Below, one piece after another: positions 8,479-16,579 of a stretch of 20,315 nt of DNA (positions are counted from its first letter, which is position 1; each line of letters opens with the position of its first letter). The stretch comes from Proteobacteria bacterium UBA652. GTDB lineage: Bacteria; Pseudomonadota; Gammaproteobacteria; Nitrosococcales; Methylophagaceae. The notes under the pieces are model-generated. The model searched no databases, was not told the origin of the DNA, and saw only the letters and a program-made list of their open reading frames with translations. Made by a program: the position numbers and the translations under genes. Location: the NCBI GenBank assembly GCA_002299915.1, contig DBOG01000055.1, forward strand, positions 1 through 20,315, given 5' to 3'.

Positions 8479-9557
8479 CGTATTTTTAAACTCGCCAAGC
8501 CAACTAACACCAAAAACACGGTAATGATCCAAAACCGCACGATGATCCGTGGTTCTGGCCAGCCTTTTAATTCAAAATGATGATGGATCGGCGCCATTCT
8601 AAATACCCGTTTTCCCCGCAACTTAAAGGAAGTTACTTGAATCACCACCGACAATGTTTCCATCACAAACACGCCCCCCATAATCATCAAGACCAATTCT
8701 TGGCGAATCAATACTGCAACCACACCCAATGCGGCACCTAATGCCAATGCACCGACATCGCCCATAAACACTTGTGCGGGATAAGTGTTAAACCACAGAA
8801 ATCCTAAACCTGCACCAATCATTGCCATGCAAAACACCGCTAACTCACCTGTCCCAGCAACATAGGGTATGGCTAAATAATCAGAAAATTCTGCATGGCC
8901 TGATAAATATGCAAATAATCCCAATCCCCCTGCCACCATCACGGTTGGCATAATGGCTAAGCCATCCAAACCATCGGTTAAATTAACTGCATTACTGGTG
9001 CCAACAATTACCAAATAAGTGAGTAACATATAGCTTGCACCCAATGGAATCGCAATATCTTTGAAAAACGGCACAATCAAAATTGTTTCTGCAGGGCTCA
9101 TGGCTGTTTTGTATAAAAAAACAGCGGCAGTCAAACCCACCACTGATTGCCAAAAATATTTATATCGACCAATCAAGCCTTTCGGATCTTGGCGGACTAA
9201 TTTAATATAATCATCGACAAACCCAATCACCCCAAATGCCAACATCACCAATAATGCAACCCATACATAACGATTTGATAAATCAGTCCACAATAAAGTA
9301 CTGATCGTGATCGCCGCCAGAATTAATGCGCCACCCATTGTCGGCGTGCCTGCTTTACTCAAATGTGATTCTGGGCCATCCTCCCGCACCACTTGACCCA
9401 CTTGTTTAAAGCTCAAATGTCGAATCATATATGGGCCAATAATCAAAGAAATTGCCAATGCTGTCATCACCCCTAAAATAGCGCGTAACGTTAGATATTG
9501 GAACACCGAAAATCCCGGATAAAATTGGCTTAAATAATCACTGAGTATGAGTAACAT
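8475..9557 (-). CDS. mraY: MraY, phospho-MurNAc-pentapeptide translocase
   Basis: MraY attaches phospho-MurNAc-pentapeptide from the UDP precursor to undecaprenyl phosphate, giving lipid I at the inner membrane. The 360-residue length equals that of E. coli MraY. The sequence has about ten hydrophobic segments. Signature residues present are Asp115 and Asp116 in VDDYIKL, NAVNLTDGLDGLA (189-201), Asp267 in FMGDVGALALG (264-274) and the HHH motif in APIHHHFELKGWPEPRI (322-338). An AAGGA ribosome site lies 6 nt before the ATG. The gene starts on the base after the murF stop codon and overlaps murD by 4 nt. Identity is certain, and all residues that I know to be catalytic are kept. Confidence 0.98.
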   Translation of the reverse strand: MLLILSDYLSQFYPGFSVFQYLTLRAILGVMTALAISLIIGPYMIRHLSFKQVGQVVREDGPESHLSKAGTPTMGGALILAAITISTLLWTDLSNRYVWVALLVMLAFGVIGFVDDYIKLVRQDPKGLIGRYKYFWQSVVGLTAAVFLYKTAMSPAETILIVPFFKDIAIPLGASYMLLTYLVIVGTSNAVNLTDGLDGLAIMPTVMVAGGLGLFAYLSGHAEFSDYLAIPYVAGTGELAVFCMAMIGAGLGFLWFNTYPAQVFMGDVGALALGAALGVVAVLIRQELVLMIMGGVFVMETLSVVIQVTSFKLRGKRVFRMAPIHHHFELKGWPEPRIIVRFWIITVFLVLVGLASLKIR

Positions 9558-10919
9558 CTATTGTCCTTGCTCTGTTAATGCCAGCGCATCCGCCAACGTA
9601 TCTAATGCCATAAAGCGTGATCCTTTAATGAGCAAGATCACTTCTTCATTTAATTCTGTGTCTAAATGCCGTTGCAACGCCGCTTGATCTGAAAAGTGGC
9701 TGGCGCCCCTGCCAAAGGCAGCACCTGCATGCGTGCTGTCGTTGCCTAATGTGAATAAGCGGCTCACTCCCGACGCTTTGGCCATTTCACCTAATTTCAC
9801 ATGCATCGACACCGTTTCTTCACCCAACTCACCAAAATCACCTAGCACCACCCAATGGCTGCCCATTAAATCTTGCAATACGGCTAATGCTTGTCCAAAT
9901 GATCCTGGGTTTGCGTTATAGCTATCATCCAATAGCTGAGCGCCATTGCGGCCTGCTCTTACTTGCAAGCGATGGGGTGCAGCAGCCACTGCTGCCAAGC
10001 CTTTTTCAATTGCAGAAGTTGGAATATTTAAGACATTGGCAATTGATATTGCGGCCAAGGCATTGGCGACATTATGTTTACCCAATAAGGGCAATTTAAC
10101 ATGATGAACTGTATCGGCACTTTTCACGCTAAACTGACTACCCTTCGCCATCAGTTGTAAATCGTCAGCAACCACATCTGCAGATCCATCAACCGAAAAA
10201 GAAACGGCGTGATGATTTGCTAATAATGCTTGCCATTGCGATACAAACGCCATTTCTGCATTAATAATGCCTGTGCCGCCTGGCATTAAACCTGAAAAAA
10301 TCTCACCTTTTGCTTTCGCAATAGAGTCAAGGCTACCAAAACCTTCTAAATGTGCATCGCTCACATTATTAATTAACGCCACTTGTGGTGTGGCCATCGC
10401 AGTTAATCGTGCAATTTCACCTAGATGATTCGCACCCATTTCAATCACCGCATAATCCGTCTCCAAATCTAAGCGACATAAAGTCAATGGCACGCCTAAT
10501 TCATTATTCAAATTGCCGTGTGTTGCAACAACGCTGCCACACTGTCTCAAAATGGAGGCCACCATTTCTTTCACTGTGGTTTTGCCATTGCTACCCGTAA
10601 TCGCAACGACCTCTGCTGAACACTGTGCTCGCCAGAAATGAGCAACTTGGCCAAATGCCGCCACCACATCATCCACCAGCAATTGTGGTAATTCGTCATC
10701 TTGTAAACTAGACACCAATGCAGCGCTTGCCCCCGCTGCGCGTGCCTGCGCCAAATAATCATGGCCATCCACTTGTTCACCTGCTAAGGCTATAAATAGA
10801 TTCCCGGGCTGGATCTGACGGCTATCAATCGCAGCACCCGTAATCATCAGCTGATCATTCACCACTGACGGGCATACCAATAGGCCGGTGATTTGAGCAA
10901 GACTACAGTGCAAACTCAT
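9558..10919 (-). CDS. murF: UDP-MurNAc-tripeptide--D-alanyl-D-alanine ligase (MurF)
   Basis: MurF adds the D-Ala-D-Ala made by Ddl to the tripeptide precursor, giving UDP-MurNAc-pentapeptide, the substrate of MraY. The 453-residue sequence has the N-terminal substrate-binding segment AIDSRQIQPGNLFIAL (30-45), the ATP loop GSNGKTT (109-115), EMGANHLGEI, NNVSDAHLEGFGS, the KAKGEIF lysine region, LLDDSYNANPGS and LGDFGELGEET. The length matches E. coli MurF (452). The start overlaps the murE stop as ATGA, and the stop abuts the mraY start. All three Mur domains are intact. It is cytoplasmic. Confidence 0.97.
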   Translation of the reverse strand: MSLHCSLAQITGLLVCPSVVNDQLMITGAAIDSRQIQPGNLFIALAGEQVDGHDYLAQARAAGASAALVSSLQDDELPQLLVDDVVAAFGQVAHFWRAQCSAEVVAITGSNGKTTVKEMVASILRQCGSVVATHGNLNNELGVPLTLCRLDLETDYAVIEMGANHLGEIARLTAMATPQVALINNVSDAHLEGFGSLDSIAKAKGEIFSGLMPGGTGIINAEMAFVSQWQALLANHHAVSFSVDGSADVVADDLQLMAKGSQFSVKSADTVHHVKLPLLGKHNVANALAAISIANVLNIPTSAIEKGLAAVAAAPHRLQVRAGRNGAQLLDDSYNANPGSFGQALAVLQDLMGSHWVVLGDFGELGEETVSMHVKLGEMAKASGVSRLFTLGNDSTHAGAAFGRGASHFSDQAALQRHLDTELNEEVILLIKGSRFMALDTLADALALTEQGQ

Positions 10920-12421
10920 GCCGCCACCCGCGCTTGTAATGCCGCATTCACCACAATAGCATCATCAAAATCAAGCCGCTTACCCGCCACTTCTTGATAA
11001 TCCTCATGTCCTTTCCCTGCGACAAGCACAATATCTTCCTGACCTGCGGCAAACACCGCCTGCTGAATTGCAATCTCACGATCTGTTTCTGTCGTAACAT
11101 GTGTTATGTCCGTCATCCCAGCAAGTATTTCTTGAATAATTTGGGCGCTATTATCATTGCGTGGATTATCATCCGTCACAACCACATAATCTGCTTGCGT
11201 CTGTGCAATCTTCCCCATCTGAGGTCGCTTGCCCTGATCGCGCTCACCACCACAACCAAATACACACCATAATTTTCCTTCACCTGGTAAATGTGTGCGT
11301 AATGAGCTTAATGCTTGCGACAGAGCATCAGGCGTATGTGCGTAATCAACGATCACCAAGAGTTGGCCTTGCTCACCCCCATAGCGCTGCATCCTGCCTG
11401 CCGCAGGATTGCATGCTGACAATCCTTGAATTGCGGTATCAAATGGCAGACCTAATTGAATGACGCTTGCGAATGTTGCCAGTAAATTATCAATATTAAA
11501 TTGACCCAACAAACCACTTTTTATATCGCGACTGCCCCATGGCGTGACTAGCTTAAACTGTAGTCCTTGTCTACTGGCATGACATTGTTCAACACTTATA
11601 TTTGCCGCACCTTTGCTTGAATAGGTCGAAATATTAAGCACTGCTTTTTTTCGCAACATCATGTCCAATTGACGACCAAAATTATCCGCCACATTCAATA
11701 CCACCTGTTTGACGCTATCTAACTCAAATAATCGCTGTTTTGCTGCCGCATAATCTGCCATATCATGGTGATAATCTAAATGATCTCGGCTTAAATTTGT
11801 CAGCACTGCACAATCTACTGCCACACTATTTAACCGACCCTGTGCCAAGGCATGAGAAGATGCCTCAATCACCACATGCGACACACCGTCTTGCACCAAC
11901 GCCAATAATTCTTTCTGTAACGTTACAGGATCGGGTGTCGTCATCCCCGTTGCATGCAGATCCGTTAAGCGCCCTGCACCTAAGGTACCAATCACACCAC
12001 ACTCAATACCCGATGCCGTCAGCACTTGTGCAATAAATTGGCTTACCGATGTTTTACCATTGGTCCCTGTCACCCCAATGATAGTTAGCGCTAAGGACGG
12101 ATGGCCATAGAAGCGTGCCGCAATCTCACTTGATTTTTGTTGTAAATTTGCAATCGCAATAGCGGCTATTTGTGTCGTTGCTAATAATACAGTTTCTGCT
12201 TCCGTCAACGGCGTATCCATCTCAAACACAATCATCCCCACACCGCGAGATAATGCCATCTTAATATGTTGTATACGCACCGTAGGATCGCTTGCCAAAG
12301 ATAAAAACAGACCCTTTTTATCGACAGTCCGGCTATCCAAGCTAATGCTAGAAACGGCTAAATCCATCTCCACGGGCTGCGCCATAAAGCCCACTAATAA
12401 AGCATGAACTGATACACTCAT
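10916..12421 (-). CDS. murE: UDP-MurNAc-L-Ala-D-Glu--meso-diaminopimelate ligase (MurE)
   Basis: MurE adds the third stem-peptide residue. The DNPR motif (418-421, in VVVTDDNPRNDN) is the known signature of enzymes that add meso-diaminopimelate rather than L-lysine, so this organism should have DAP-type peptidoglycan. Other motifs are SISLDSRTV in the N-terminal domain, the ATP loop GTNGKTS (119-125), TTPDP (161-165), IEASSHALAQGRL (185-197), NLSRDHLDYH (209-218), Lys228 in AAAKQRLF (the carbamylated lysine position), VDYAHTPDAL and FGCGGERDQGKRPQMG. The length of 501 is close to E. coli MurE (495). It overlaps both ftsI and murF as ATGA. Confidence 0.97.
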   Translation of the reverse strand: MSVSVHALLVGFMAQPVEMDLAVSSISLDSRTVDKKGLFLSLASDPTVRIQHIKMALSRGVGMIVFEMDTPLTEAETVLLATTQIAAIAIANLQQKSSEIAARFYGHPSLALTIIGVTGTNGKTSVSQFIAQVLTASGIECGVIGTLGAGRLTDLHATGMTTPDPVTLQKELLALVQDGVSHVVIEASSHALAQGRLNSVAVDCAVLTNLSRDHLDYHHDMADYAAAKQRLFELDSVKQVVLNVADNFGRQLDMMLRKKAVLNISTYSSKGAANISVEQCHASRQGLQFKLVTPWGSRDIKSGLLGQFNIDNLLATFASVIQLGLPFDTAIQGLSACNPAAGRMQRYGGEQGQLLVIVDYAHTPDALSQALSSLRTHLPGEGKLWCVFGCGGERDQGKRPQMGKIAQTQADYVVVTDDNPRNDNSAQIIQEILAGMTDITHVTTETDREIAIQQAVFAAGQEDIVLVAGKGHEDYQEVAGKRLDFDDAIVVNAALQARVAA

Positions 12422-14136
12422 TGTACTGCCACCTGCATTGCTGGCACCGGCACATCATCGGGTGCAATATTCAATAAGCGCATCGCCCCCGTCATCACTT
12501 CCGCAAATACGGGTGCCGCTACCGTACCGCCAAAATAAGTACCGCCTGTTGGATCATCAATCATAACCACCATCACCAAACGAGGATCCTTCGCTGGAAT
12601 CATCCCTGCAAATGAAGCAATATAATGGCCATCTTGATAACCACTTGCCGTATGCCTTTTGCTTGTACCTGTTTTCCCCGCCACCGTATAAAAGGGCACC
12701 GCGGCACGAGTTGCCGTCCCACCAGGTCGAACGACACCTTCCATCATCTCTCGAATGGTTGTCATCAATTCAGCAGAAAACACCTGTTTACTCACTGGCA
12801 CATCATCCGATTTCATAAAGCGGACTGCTTGTAATTTGCCACCATTTGCAATCACCATATACGCCCGTGCAAGCTGTAAGGGTGTTAGCGTCAAGCCATA
12901 ACCATAAGATAAAGAGGCACGCTCCAATTTTCGCCATGTTCTTTGATTCGGCAACTTACCCGTCGCCTCGCCAGGAAAATCAGTCTCTGTTTTATGGCCT
13001 AAGCCAAAAGCAGAAAAAGTATCCCATAATTCTTCTGGCTCCAATTCCATAGCAACTTTACTGGCAGCAACGTTGCTTGATTTTTTAATCAAGGTTGCCA
13101 AATCTACCTCACCATAATCATGCGTATCTCTCACCGTAAAGCCTCTCCCCACTTGGAGATAGCCGGGGCTAGTATCAATAATAGTATTGTTTGTAAATTT
13201 ACCTGATGCTAGTGCGGCTACGACTGTAAAGGGTTTCACCGTTGAGCCAGGCTCGAATAAATTGGTCACCGCACGATTACGAAACACATCCAACTTCACA
13301 CCACGACGGTTATTAGGATTAAATGCCGGTTGATTGACCATTGCCAACACCTCACCCGTCCGCACATCTAACACCACTGCCGAACCCGATCTTGCCTTGT
13401 GTTTCTCCACTGCTTTTTTCAGTGATTGATAAGCTAGATATTGGATCCGCAGATCCAAACTCAAGTTTAAATTCTCACCCGGACGATCAACTTTAATAAT
13501 TTCACCCCCTTCAATAAAGGCCCCTTTTCGGTCGCGAATCATCCGTTTTTTACCTGCTGCACCTTGTAAGCGATCATTAAACGTCAATTCCAAACCTTCT
13601 TGACCCGTATCATCCACATTGGTAAAGCCAATTAAATGAGATACCACCTCACCCGTCGGATAATAACGCTTGTATTCTCGCTGTACGGATATACCCTTAA
13701 TCTCCAGTGCCATCACCTGCTTAGCAACATCTGGCATCACCCGTCGTTTTAAATATAAAAAGCTACTACTGCTTTTCGCCTTAATTTTGCGTTGGGTGGC
13801 TGCGGGATCGAGTCTTAATAGTTGTGCAAGCTCTTTCAATTTTGGATCACTTGCATCCATCAGCCGTGGATTAGCAAAAATAGAAGGTACCGGCGTGCTG
13901 ATCGCCAATGGCTCCCCCCGACGATCTAAAATCATCCCACGGTGAGCAGGCATCGACACATACCTCACATGGCGCTGGCTTGCCTTTTCTTGTAAAAAAG
14001 ACATATTCACAATCTGCAATACCATCAATTTGCCAGCCAAACCAACTAATACCGCAAGAAATAAACCACGCACAAACCATAAACGCCACGGAGCAACGGT
14101 TGTATTCGGCCGATTTTTTTGCGCACGGCTCACCAT
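12418..14136 (-). CDS. ftsI: FtsI (PBP3), septal peptidoglycan transpeptidase
   Basis: FtsI is a class B penicillin-binding protein that crosslinks septal peptidoglycan made by FtsW, and it is a target of beta-lactams. The 572-residue protein has a short cytoplasmic tail, one membrane segment (about residues 20-42), a pedestal domain with HRGMILDRRGEPLA (65-78) and a transpeptidase domain. The active-site motifs are complete: Ser298 in EPGSTVKPF (SxxK 298-301), SSN (353-355) and KTG (488-490, in VAGKTGTSKR). The length is close to E. coli FtsI (588). The gene overlaps ftsL by 7 nt and murE by 4 nt. It is expected to sit in the inner membrane with its catalytic domain in the periplasm. Confidence 0.97.
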   Translation of the reverse strand: MVSRAQKNRPNTTVAPWRLWFVRGLFLAVLVGLAGKLMVLQIVNMSFLQEKASQRHVRYVSMPAHRGMILDRRGEPLAISTPVPSIFANPRLMDASDPKLKELAQLLRLDPAATQRKIKAKSSSSFLYLKRRVMPDVAKQVMALEIKGISVQREYKRYYPTGEVVSHLIGFTNVDDTGQEGLELTFNDRLQGAAGKKRMIRDRKGAFIEGGEIIKVDRPGENLNLSLDLRIQYLAYQSLKKAVEKHKARSGSAVVLDVRTGEVLAMVNQPAFNPNNRRGVKLDVFRNRAVTNLFEPGSTVKPFTVVAALASGKFTNNTIIDTSPGYLQVGRGFTVRDTHDYGEVDLATLIKKSSNVAASKVAMELEPEELWDTFSAFGLGHKTETDFPGEATGKLPNQRTWRKLERASLSYGYGLTLTPLQLARAYMVIANGGKLQAVRFMKSDDVPVSKQVFSAELMTTIREMMEGVVRPGGTATRAAVPFYTVAGKTGTSKRHTASGYQDGHYIASFAGMIPAKDPRLVMVVMIDDPTGGTYFGGTVAAPVFAEVMTGAMRLLNIAPDDVPVPAMQVAVQ

Positions 14137-14420
14137 TTGATGACCTCAATATTCGCTGCCGTCGGTAATGCCATGTGCAACTGTTGTCTCGCCTGTTGCT
14201 CTACCCGAGCAGGATTGCCCCAAGTACTTTGCTCAATTAATAAACGACCCCACTCTTCATTTAATTGATCACGTGTATGCTGCAAATCTTGCAACACAAC
14301 AAATGATTTACGACTGCTATGTTTGGTATAAAAAACCGTTATTGCAGAGGCCAATATAGCCAATAAGAGTATCAACATCGGGAACTCATTTTTAATCAAC
14401 ATACCCAGCGCCTGAATCAT
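14130..14420 (-). CDS. ftsL: Cell division protein FtsL
   Basis: FtsL is a small bitopic membrane protein that forms a complex with FtsB and FtsQ and signals activation of FtsWI. The 96-residue product has a short cytoplasmic N-terminus, one membrane segment (about residues 13-31) and a predicted coiled coil (about 38-62). After these comes the conserved gammaproteobacterial stretch EEWGRLLIEQSTWGNPARVE (55-74). Position between rsmH and ftsI also identifies it, since FtsL sequences vary a good deal. A GGAG site lies about 9 nt upstream. The start overlaps the rsmH stop as ATGA, and the end overlaps ftsI by 7 nt. Confidence 0.93.
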   Translation of the reverse strand: MIQALGMLIKNEFPMLILLLAILASAITVFYTKHSSRKSFVVLQDLQHTRDQLNEEWGRLLIEQSTWGNPARVEQQARQQLHMALPTAANIEVIKW

Positions 14421-15364
14421 GCTAATTTCTCCACAACCCGTAATACCGCGCTACGCGCCCGTGGGTTCATCTCCAATTCAGCATCAGACGCTTTGATTGC
14501 CTTACCGACCAACCTCACCCTCGGGTTCAACTCATTGGCACGAATCGGAAAATGGCTGGGTAAATCATCGCCCAAAGCTTCATCGCGGAAAAAACGTTTT
14601 ACAATCCGATCTTCTAAAGAATGGAAGCTAATCACCACCAATCGCCCGCCCACTGCGAGCATATCCAGTGCCTGAACCAAACCTTGTTTAATATCTTCCA
14701 GCTCATTATTAATATGGATCCGAATGGCTTGGAAAGTCCGCGTAGCGGGATGTTTATATTTCTCACGGGAAGGGCTTGCCTTATCCACTAATATGGCTAA
14801 CTCGCGTGTTGTCGTCAGCGGCGCTGTTTCACGTTGCTCCACAATCGCCCTTGCAATCCTTTTGCCATAACGCTCTTCGCCTAATGTTTTAATGATATTT
14901 GCAATATCGTCTTCTTCCGCAGTTGCCAACCACTGCGCCGCACTGATCCCCGATGTTCGATCCATCCGCATATCTAATGGGCCGTCCTTCTGAAAGCTAA
15001 AGCCCCGTTCCGCCACATCTAATTGCGGCGATGACACGCCTAAATCCAACAAAACTCCATTCACCTCGCCCACCCAGTCTCGCGCAGTGATTTCAGCCGA
15101 CATCTCAGCAAAGGAACATTGTGCAATTGAAAAGCGTCCGTCTTCTTCAGATAAAGCATCGCCTGTTGCAATCGCCTCAGGATCTTTATCTAATCCTAAT
15201 AACTGTCCATCCGCTGATAGTAAATCCAATACCGCTCTTGCATGGCCGCCACGACCAAAAGTACCATCTATATAGATACCAGATGATGTTATCGCTAGCG
15301 CCTCGATTGCCTCGTTAATCAAAACGGGTAAATGTGCTGATTGTAGTGGCAATATTTGGGTCAT
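14417..15364 (-). CDS. rsmH: RsmH, 16S rRNA (cytosine1402-N4)-methyltransferase
   Basis: RsmH (formerly MraW) methylates N4 of C1402 in the decoding centre of 16S rRNA, using S-adenosylmethionine. The 315-residue sequence has HLPVLINEAIEAL near the start, the SAM-binding loop YIDGTFGRGGHA (31-42), LLGLDKDPEAI, LLDLGVSSPQLDVAERGFSF, PLDMRMD, TLGEERYGKRIARAI, ATRTFQAIRIHINNEL and ISFHSLEDRIVKRFF. The length agrees with E. coli RsmH (313). GAGG lies 6 nt upstream of the ATG, and 9 nt separate it from mraZ. rsmI, whose product methylates the ribose of the same nucleotide, is also in this window (18322-19173). Confidence 0.97.
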   Translation of the reverse strand: MTQILPLQSAHLPVLINEAIEALAITSSGIYIDGTFGRGGHARAVLDLLSADGQLLGLDKDPEAIATGDALSEEDGRFSIAQCSFAEMSAEITARDWVGEVNGVLLDLGVSSPQLDVAERGFSFQKDGPLDMRMDRTSGISAAQWLATAEEDDIANIIKTLGEERYGKRIARAIVEQRETAPLTTTRELAILVDKASPSREKYKHPATRTFQAIRIHINNELEDIKQGLVQALDMLAVGGRLVVISFHSLEDRIVKRFFRDEALGDDLPSHFPIRANELNPRVRLVGKAIKASDAELEMNPRARSAVLRVVEKLA

Positions 15365-15373
15365 CCTCAGCCT

Positions 15374-15826
15374 CTAGAGCGAAATGCTTTCTAATTCAGG
15401 TGGTAAAATATCACCAAAATCTTCTGCTAAACATGTATCCATTAAGGCATTCCATGTTGCTTCATCCCATAATTCAAATTTATTACCCTGCCCAATCATC
15501 ACTGTGCTCTTCGTGATATCGGCAAACTCGCGTAATTTTGCTGGCAATAAAATACGACCATTCGCATCCATTTCGCATTCTGTCGCATAGCCCAATAGCA
15601 TCCGCTTTAAGCGGCGCACTTGTGGATTCAGGCTCGGGAGATCAGCCAATTTCTGCTCCACTGCTTCCCATTCAGGTAAAGGATAAAGCTGCAAACAATG
15701 ATCAGAATGATCAACAGTCACCATCAAACGACCTTCACAACACACATCCAAATGCCGACGAAACTTAGCGGGAATCGCCATTCGTCCTTTTGCATCCAAA
15801 TTAAATGTTGCTACGCCTCTAAACAT
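15374..15826 (-). CDS. mraZ: MraZ, transcriptional regulator of the dcw cluster
   Basis: MraZ is a DNA-binding protein of the AbrB-like fold. In E. coli it represses its own operon by binding spaced GTGGG-type repeats near the promoter. The 150-residue product (152 in E. coli) contains two SpoVT/AbrB-type half-domains. The first begins at about residue 7 (TFNLDAKGRMAIPAKFR) and the second has ECEMDANGRILLPAKLREF. The paired DAKGR and DANGR motifs are diagnostic. AAGGA lies 5 nt before the ATG. It is the first gene of the minus-strand operon, and its likely operator lies 24-48 nt upstream of the start codon (15850-15874). Confidence 0.97.
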   Translation of the reverse strand: MFRGVATFNLDAKGRMAIPAKFRRHLDVCCEGRLMVTVDHSDHCLQLYPLPEWEAVEQKLADLPSLNPQVRRLKRMLLGYATECEMDANGRILLPAKLREFADITKSTVMIGQGNKFELWDEATWNALMDTCLAEDFGDILPPELESISL

Positions 15827-15849
15827 TTTTATCCTTAAAATTTATGTGA

Positions 15850-15874
15850 TCTACTTTGATCCACTTTTACCCAC
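15850..15874 (-). promoter_or_regulatory. Probable MraZ operator: three GTRGR repeats spaced by 10 bp
   Basis: On the minus strand GTGGG (15874-15870), GTGGA (15864-15860) and GTAGA (15854-15850) recur with exactly 10 bp between their first bases. This is the arrangement (5-bp box, 5-bp spacer) known for MraZ binding sites in E. coli and other bacteria. The array begins at about the predicted transcription start of the promoter at 15882-15910 and lies in the mraZ leader. The boxes decay from GTGGG to GTAGA away from the promoter. Binding by the MraZ encoded here is inferred, not shown. Confidence 0.8.
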
Positions 15875-15881
15875 AATTCAC

Positions 15882-15910
15882 ATCATAAGGATGTAAAAAG
15901 CCACCGTCAA
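15882..15910 (-). promoter_or_regulatory. Probable sigma70 promoter of the mraZ/dcw operon
   Basis: On the minus strand TTGACG (15910-15905) and TATGAT (15887-15882) are separated by exactly 17 nt, close to the sigma70 consensus TTGACA/TATAAT. Transcription would start near 15875, giving a leader of about 50 nt that carries the three MraZ boxes. No other strong promoter was seen for the genes from mraZ to ftsA, although internal ones may exist. Confidence 0.75.
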
Positions 15911-16025
15911 GTGATTAAAACAATAAAATCACCTTTATTGCTCAATGACTTAGAGTTTGATCTAAAGTGGGAGAAAAACAACGATTAGTGCGACAAGCAG
16001 GACTGCTTTTTTATCAAAAGAATGG

Positions 16026-16052
16026 CTCTAGAAGTTAAAGTAAATTCTAGAG
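16026..16052. repeat. 27-nt near-perfect inverted repeat (candidate terminator or binding site)
   Basis: Twelve-base arms starting with CTCTAGAA and ending with TTCTAGAG flank a 3-nt loop (16038-16040), with one mismatch (16034 against 16044). Read on the minus strand, the stem is followed by CCATTCTTTTG, moderately T-rich. It could therefore act as a weak terminator between rnpB and the mra operon. The symmetry would equally suit a dimeric DNA-binding protein. Function is not known. Confidence 0.4.
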
Positions 16053-16160
16053 ATTTAGCACTATTTTGTAATGATTAAAAATAATTTGAAAATGACTTCT
16101 TAGAAACAGAAAATAAATAAAAACTGCGGAAAGCACCTAAAATAAGGATAAGCTGAATCT

Positions 16161-16196
16161 TTTGTTTAAGACATCTGCCTGAAAAATTTAAACAAA
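16161..16196. repeat. Inverted repeat just downstream of rnpB
   Basis: A perfect 9-base pair of arms (TTTGTTTAA at 16161-16169 and TTAAACAAA at 16188-16196) surrounds an 18-nt loop. It begins 16 nt past the 3' end of the rnpB P1 stem on the minus strand. The arms have one G-C pair each and no T-run follows, so it would be a poor intrinsic terminator. It may instead affect 3' processing of the RNase P RNA precursor. In AT-rich DNA it could also be chance. Confidence 0.3.
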
Positions 16197-16211
16197 CATG
16201 GGAAAATTAAA

Positions 16212-16575
16212 GCTGAGACGGCCATAAGCCGGGTTCTGTCGAGAACAATCATTCATCTGGGACGTATGTCACCATACGCCTCAAGCGACCTACCCGAGGA
16301 CGGTGCGGATCACACCTGCCTGTGTTACCACAAGCTGCCCTCCTATTTGGTCTTGCTCCAAGTGGGGTTTACCATGCCACGCTTGTTACCAACCGCGCGG
16401 TGCGCTCTTACCGCACCATTTCACCCTTACCAAGCCGAACAAATCAAACTAGGCGGTTTATTTTCTGCTGCACTTTCCGTAGGCTCACGCCTCCCAGACG
16501 TTATCTGGCACTTTATCCTATGGAGCCCGGACTTTCCTCAGCACTAAAGCACCGCGATTGTTTAGCCGTCTCAAC
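16212..16575 (-). ncRNA. rnpB: RNase P RNA, bacterial type A
   Basis: This is the catalytic RNA of RNase P, which trims the 5' leader from tRNA precursors together with the RnpA protein (not in this window). On the minus strand the 5' part has the universally conserved GAGGAAAGTCCGGGCTCC (16540-16523), and the 3' part has GATGAATGATTG, GACAGAACCCGGCTTA and the closing P1 strand. Segments such as GTGCGGTAAGAGCGCACCGC, GGTAACA and CCAAATAGG also match E. coli M1 RNA. The ends were set by the P1 helix: GAGACGGC (16572-16565) pairs with GCCGTCTC (16222-16215), extended by three pairs to 16575/16212. The length of 364 nt is similar to E. coli (377). Mature ends may differ by a few bases. Confidence 0.97.
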
Positions 16576-16579
16576 GTGT

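Larger units (their letters stand above)
15827..16211. other. Intergenic region between mraZ and rnpB (385 nt)
   Basis: The mraZ-proximal part holds the promoter and MraZ boxes. The remainder (about 15911-16211) is AT-rich and holds no convincing gene. It contains two inverted repeats (16026-16052 and 16161-16196) and a short hairpin followed by six T on the plus strand (15995-16012). A typical GC-rich hairpin with a T-run ending rnpB on the minus strand is not seen. Confidence 0.7.

Noticed and set aside
13871..14149. 92-codon minus-strand reading frame at the start of ftsI
   Set aside because: It is an out-of-frame reading of ftsI and ftsL with unusual composition, so I do not consider it a gene.
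15967..15971. A single GTGGG on the plus strand as a fourth MraZ box
   Set aside because: It is on the other strand, far from the array and without a second box at 10-bp spacing; a 5-base match is expected by chance.
15995..16012. Short hairpin (AAGCA/TGCTT) followed by TTTTTT on the plus strand
   Set aside because: It looks like a weak intrinsic terminator, but no plus-strand gene precedes it and the stem is only 5 bp, so I left it out of the annotation.
16022..16078. 18-codon plus-strand frame (ATG to TAA) upstream of rnpB's 3' end
   Set aside because: It is very short, lacks a ribosome site and overlaps the near-palindrome at 16026-16052; nothing suggests that it is translated.
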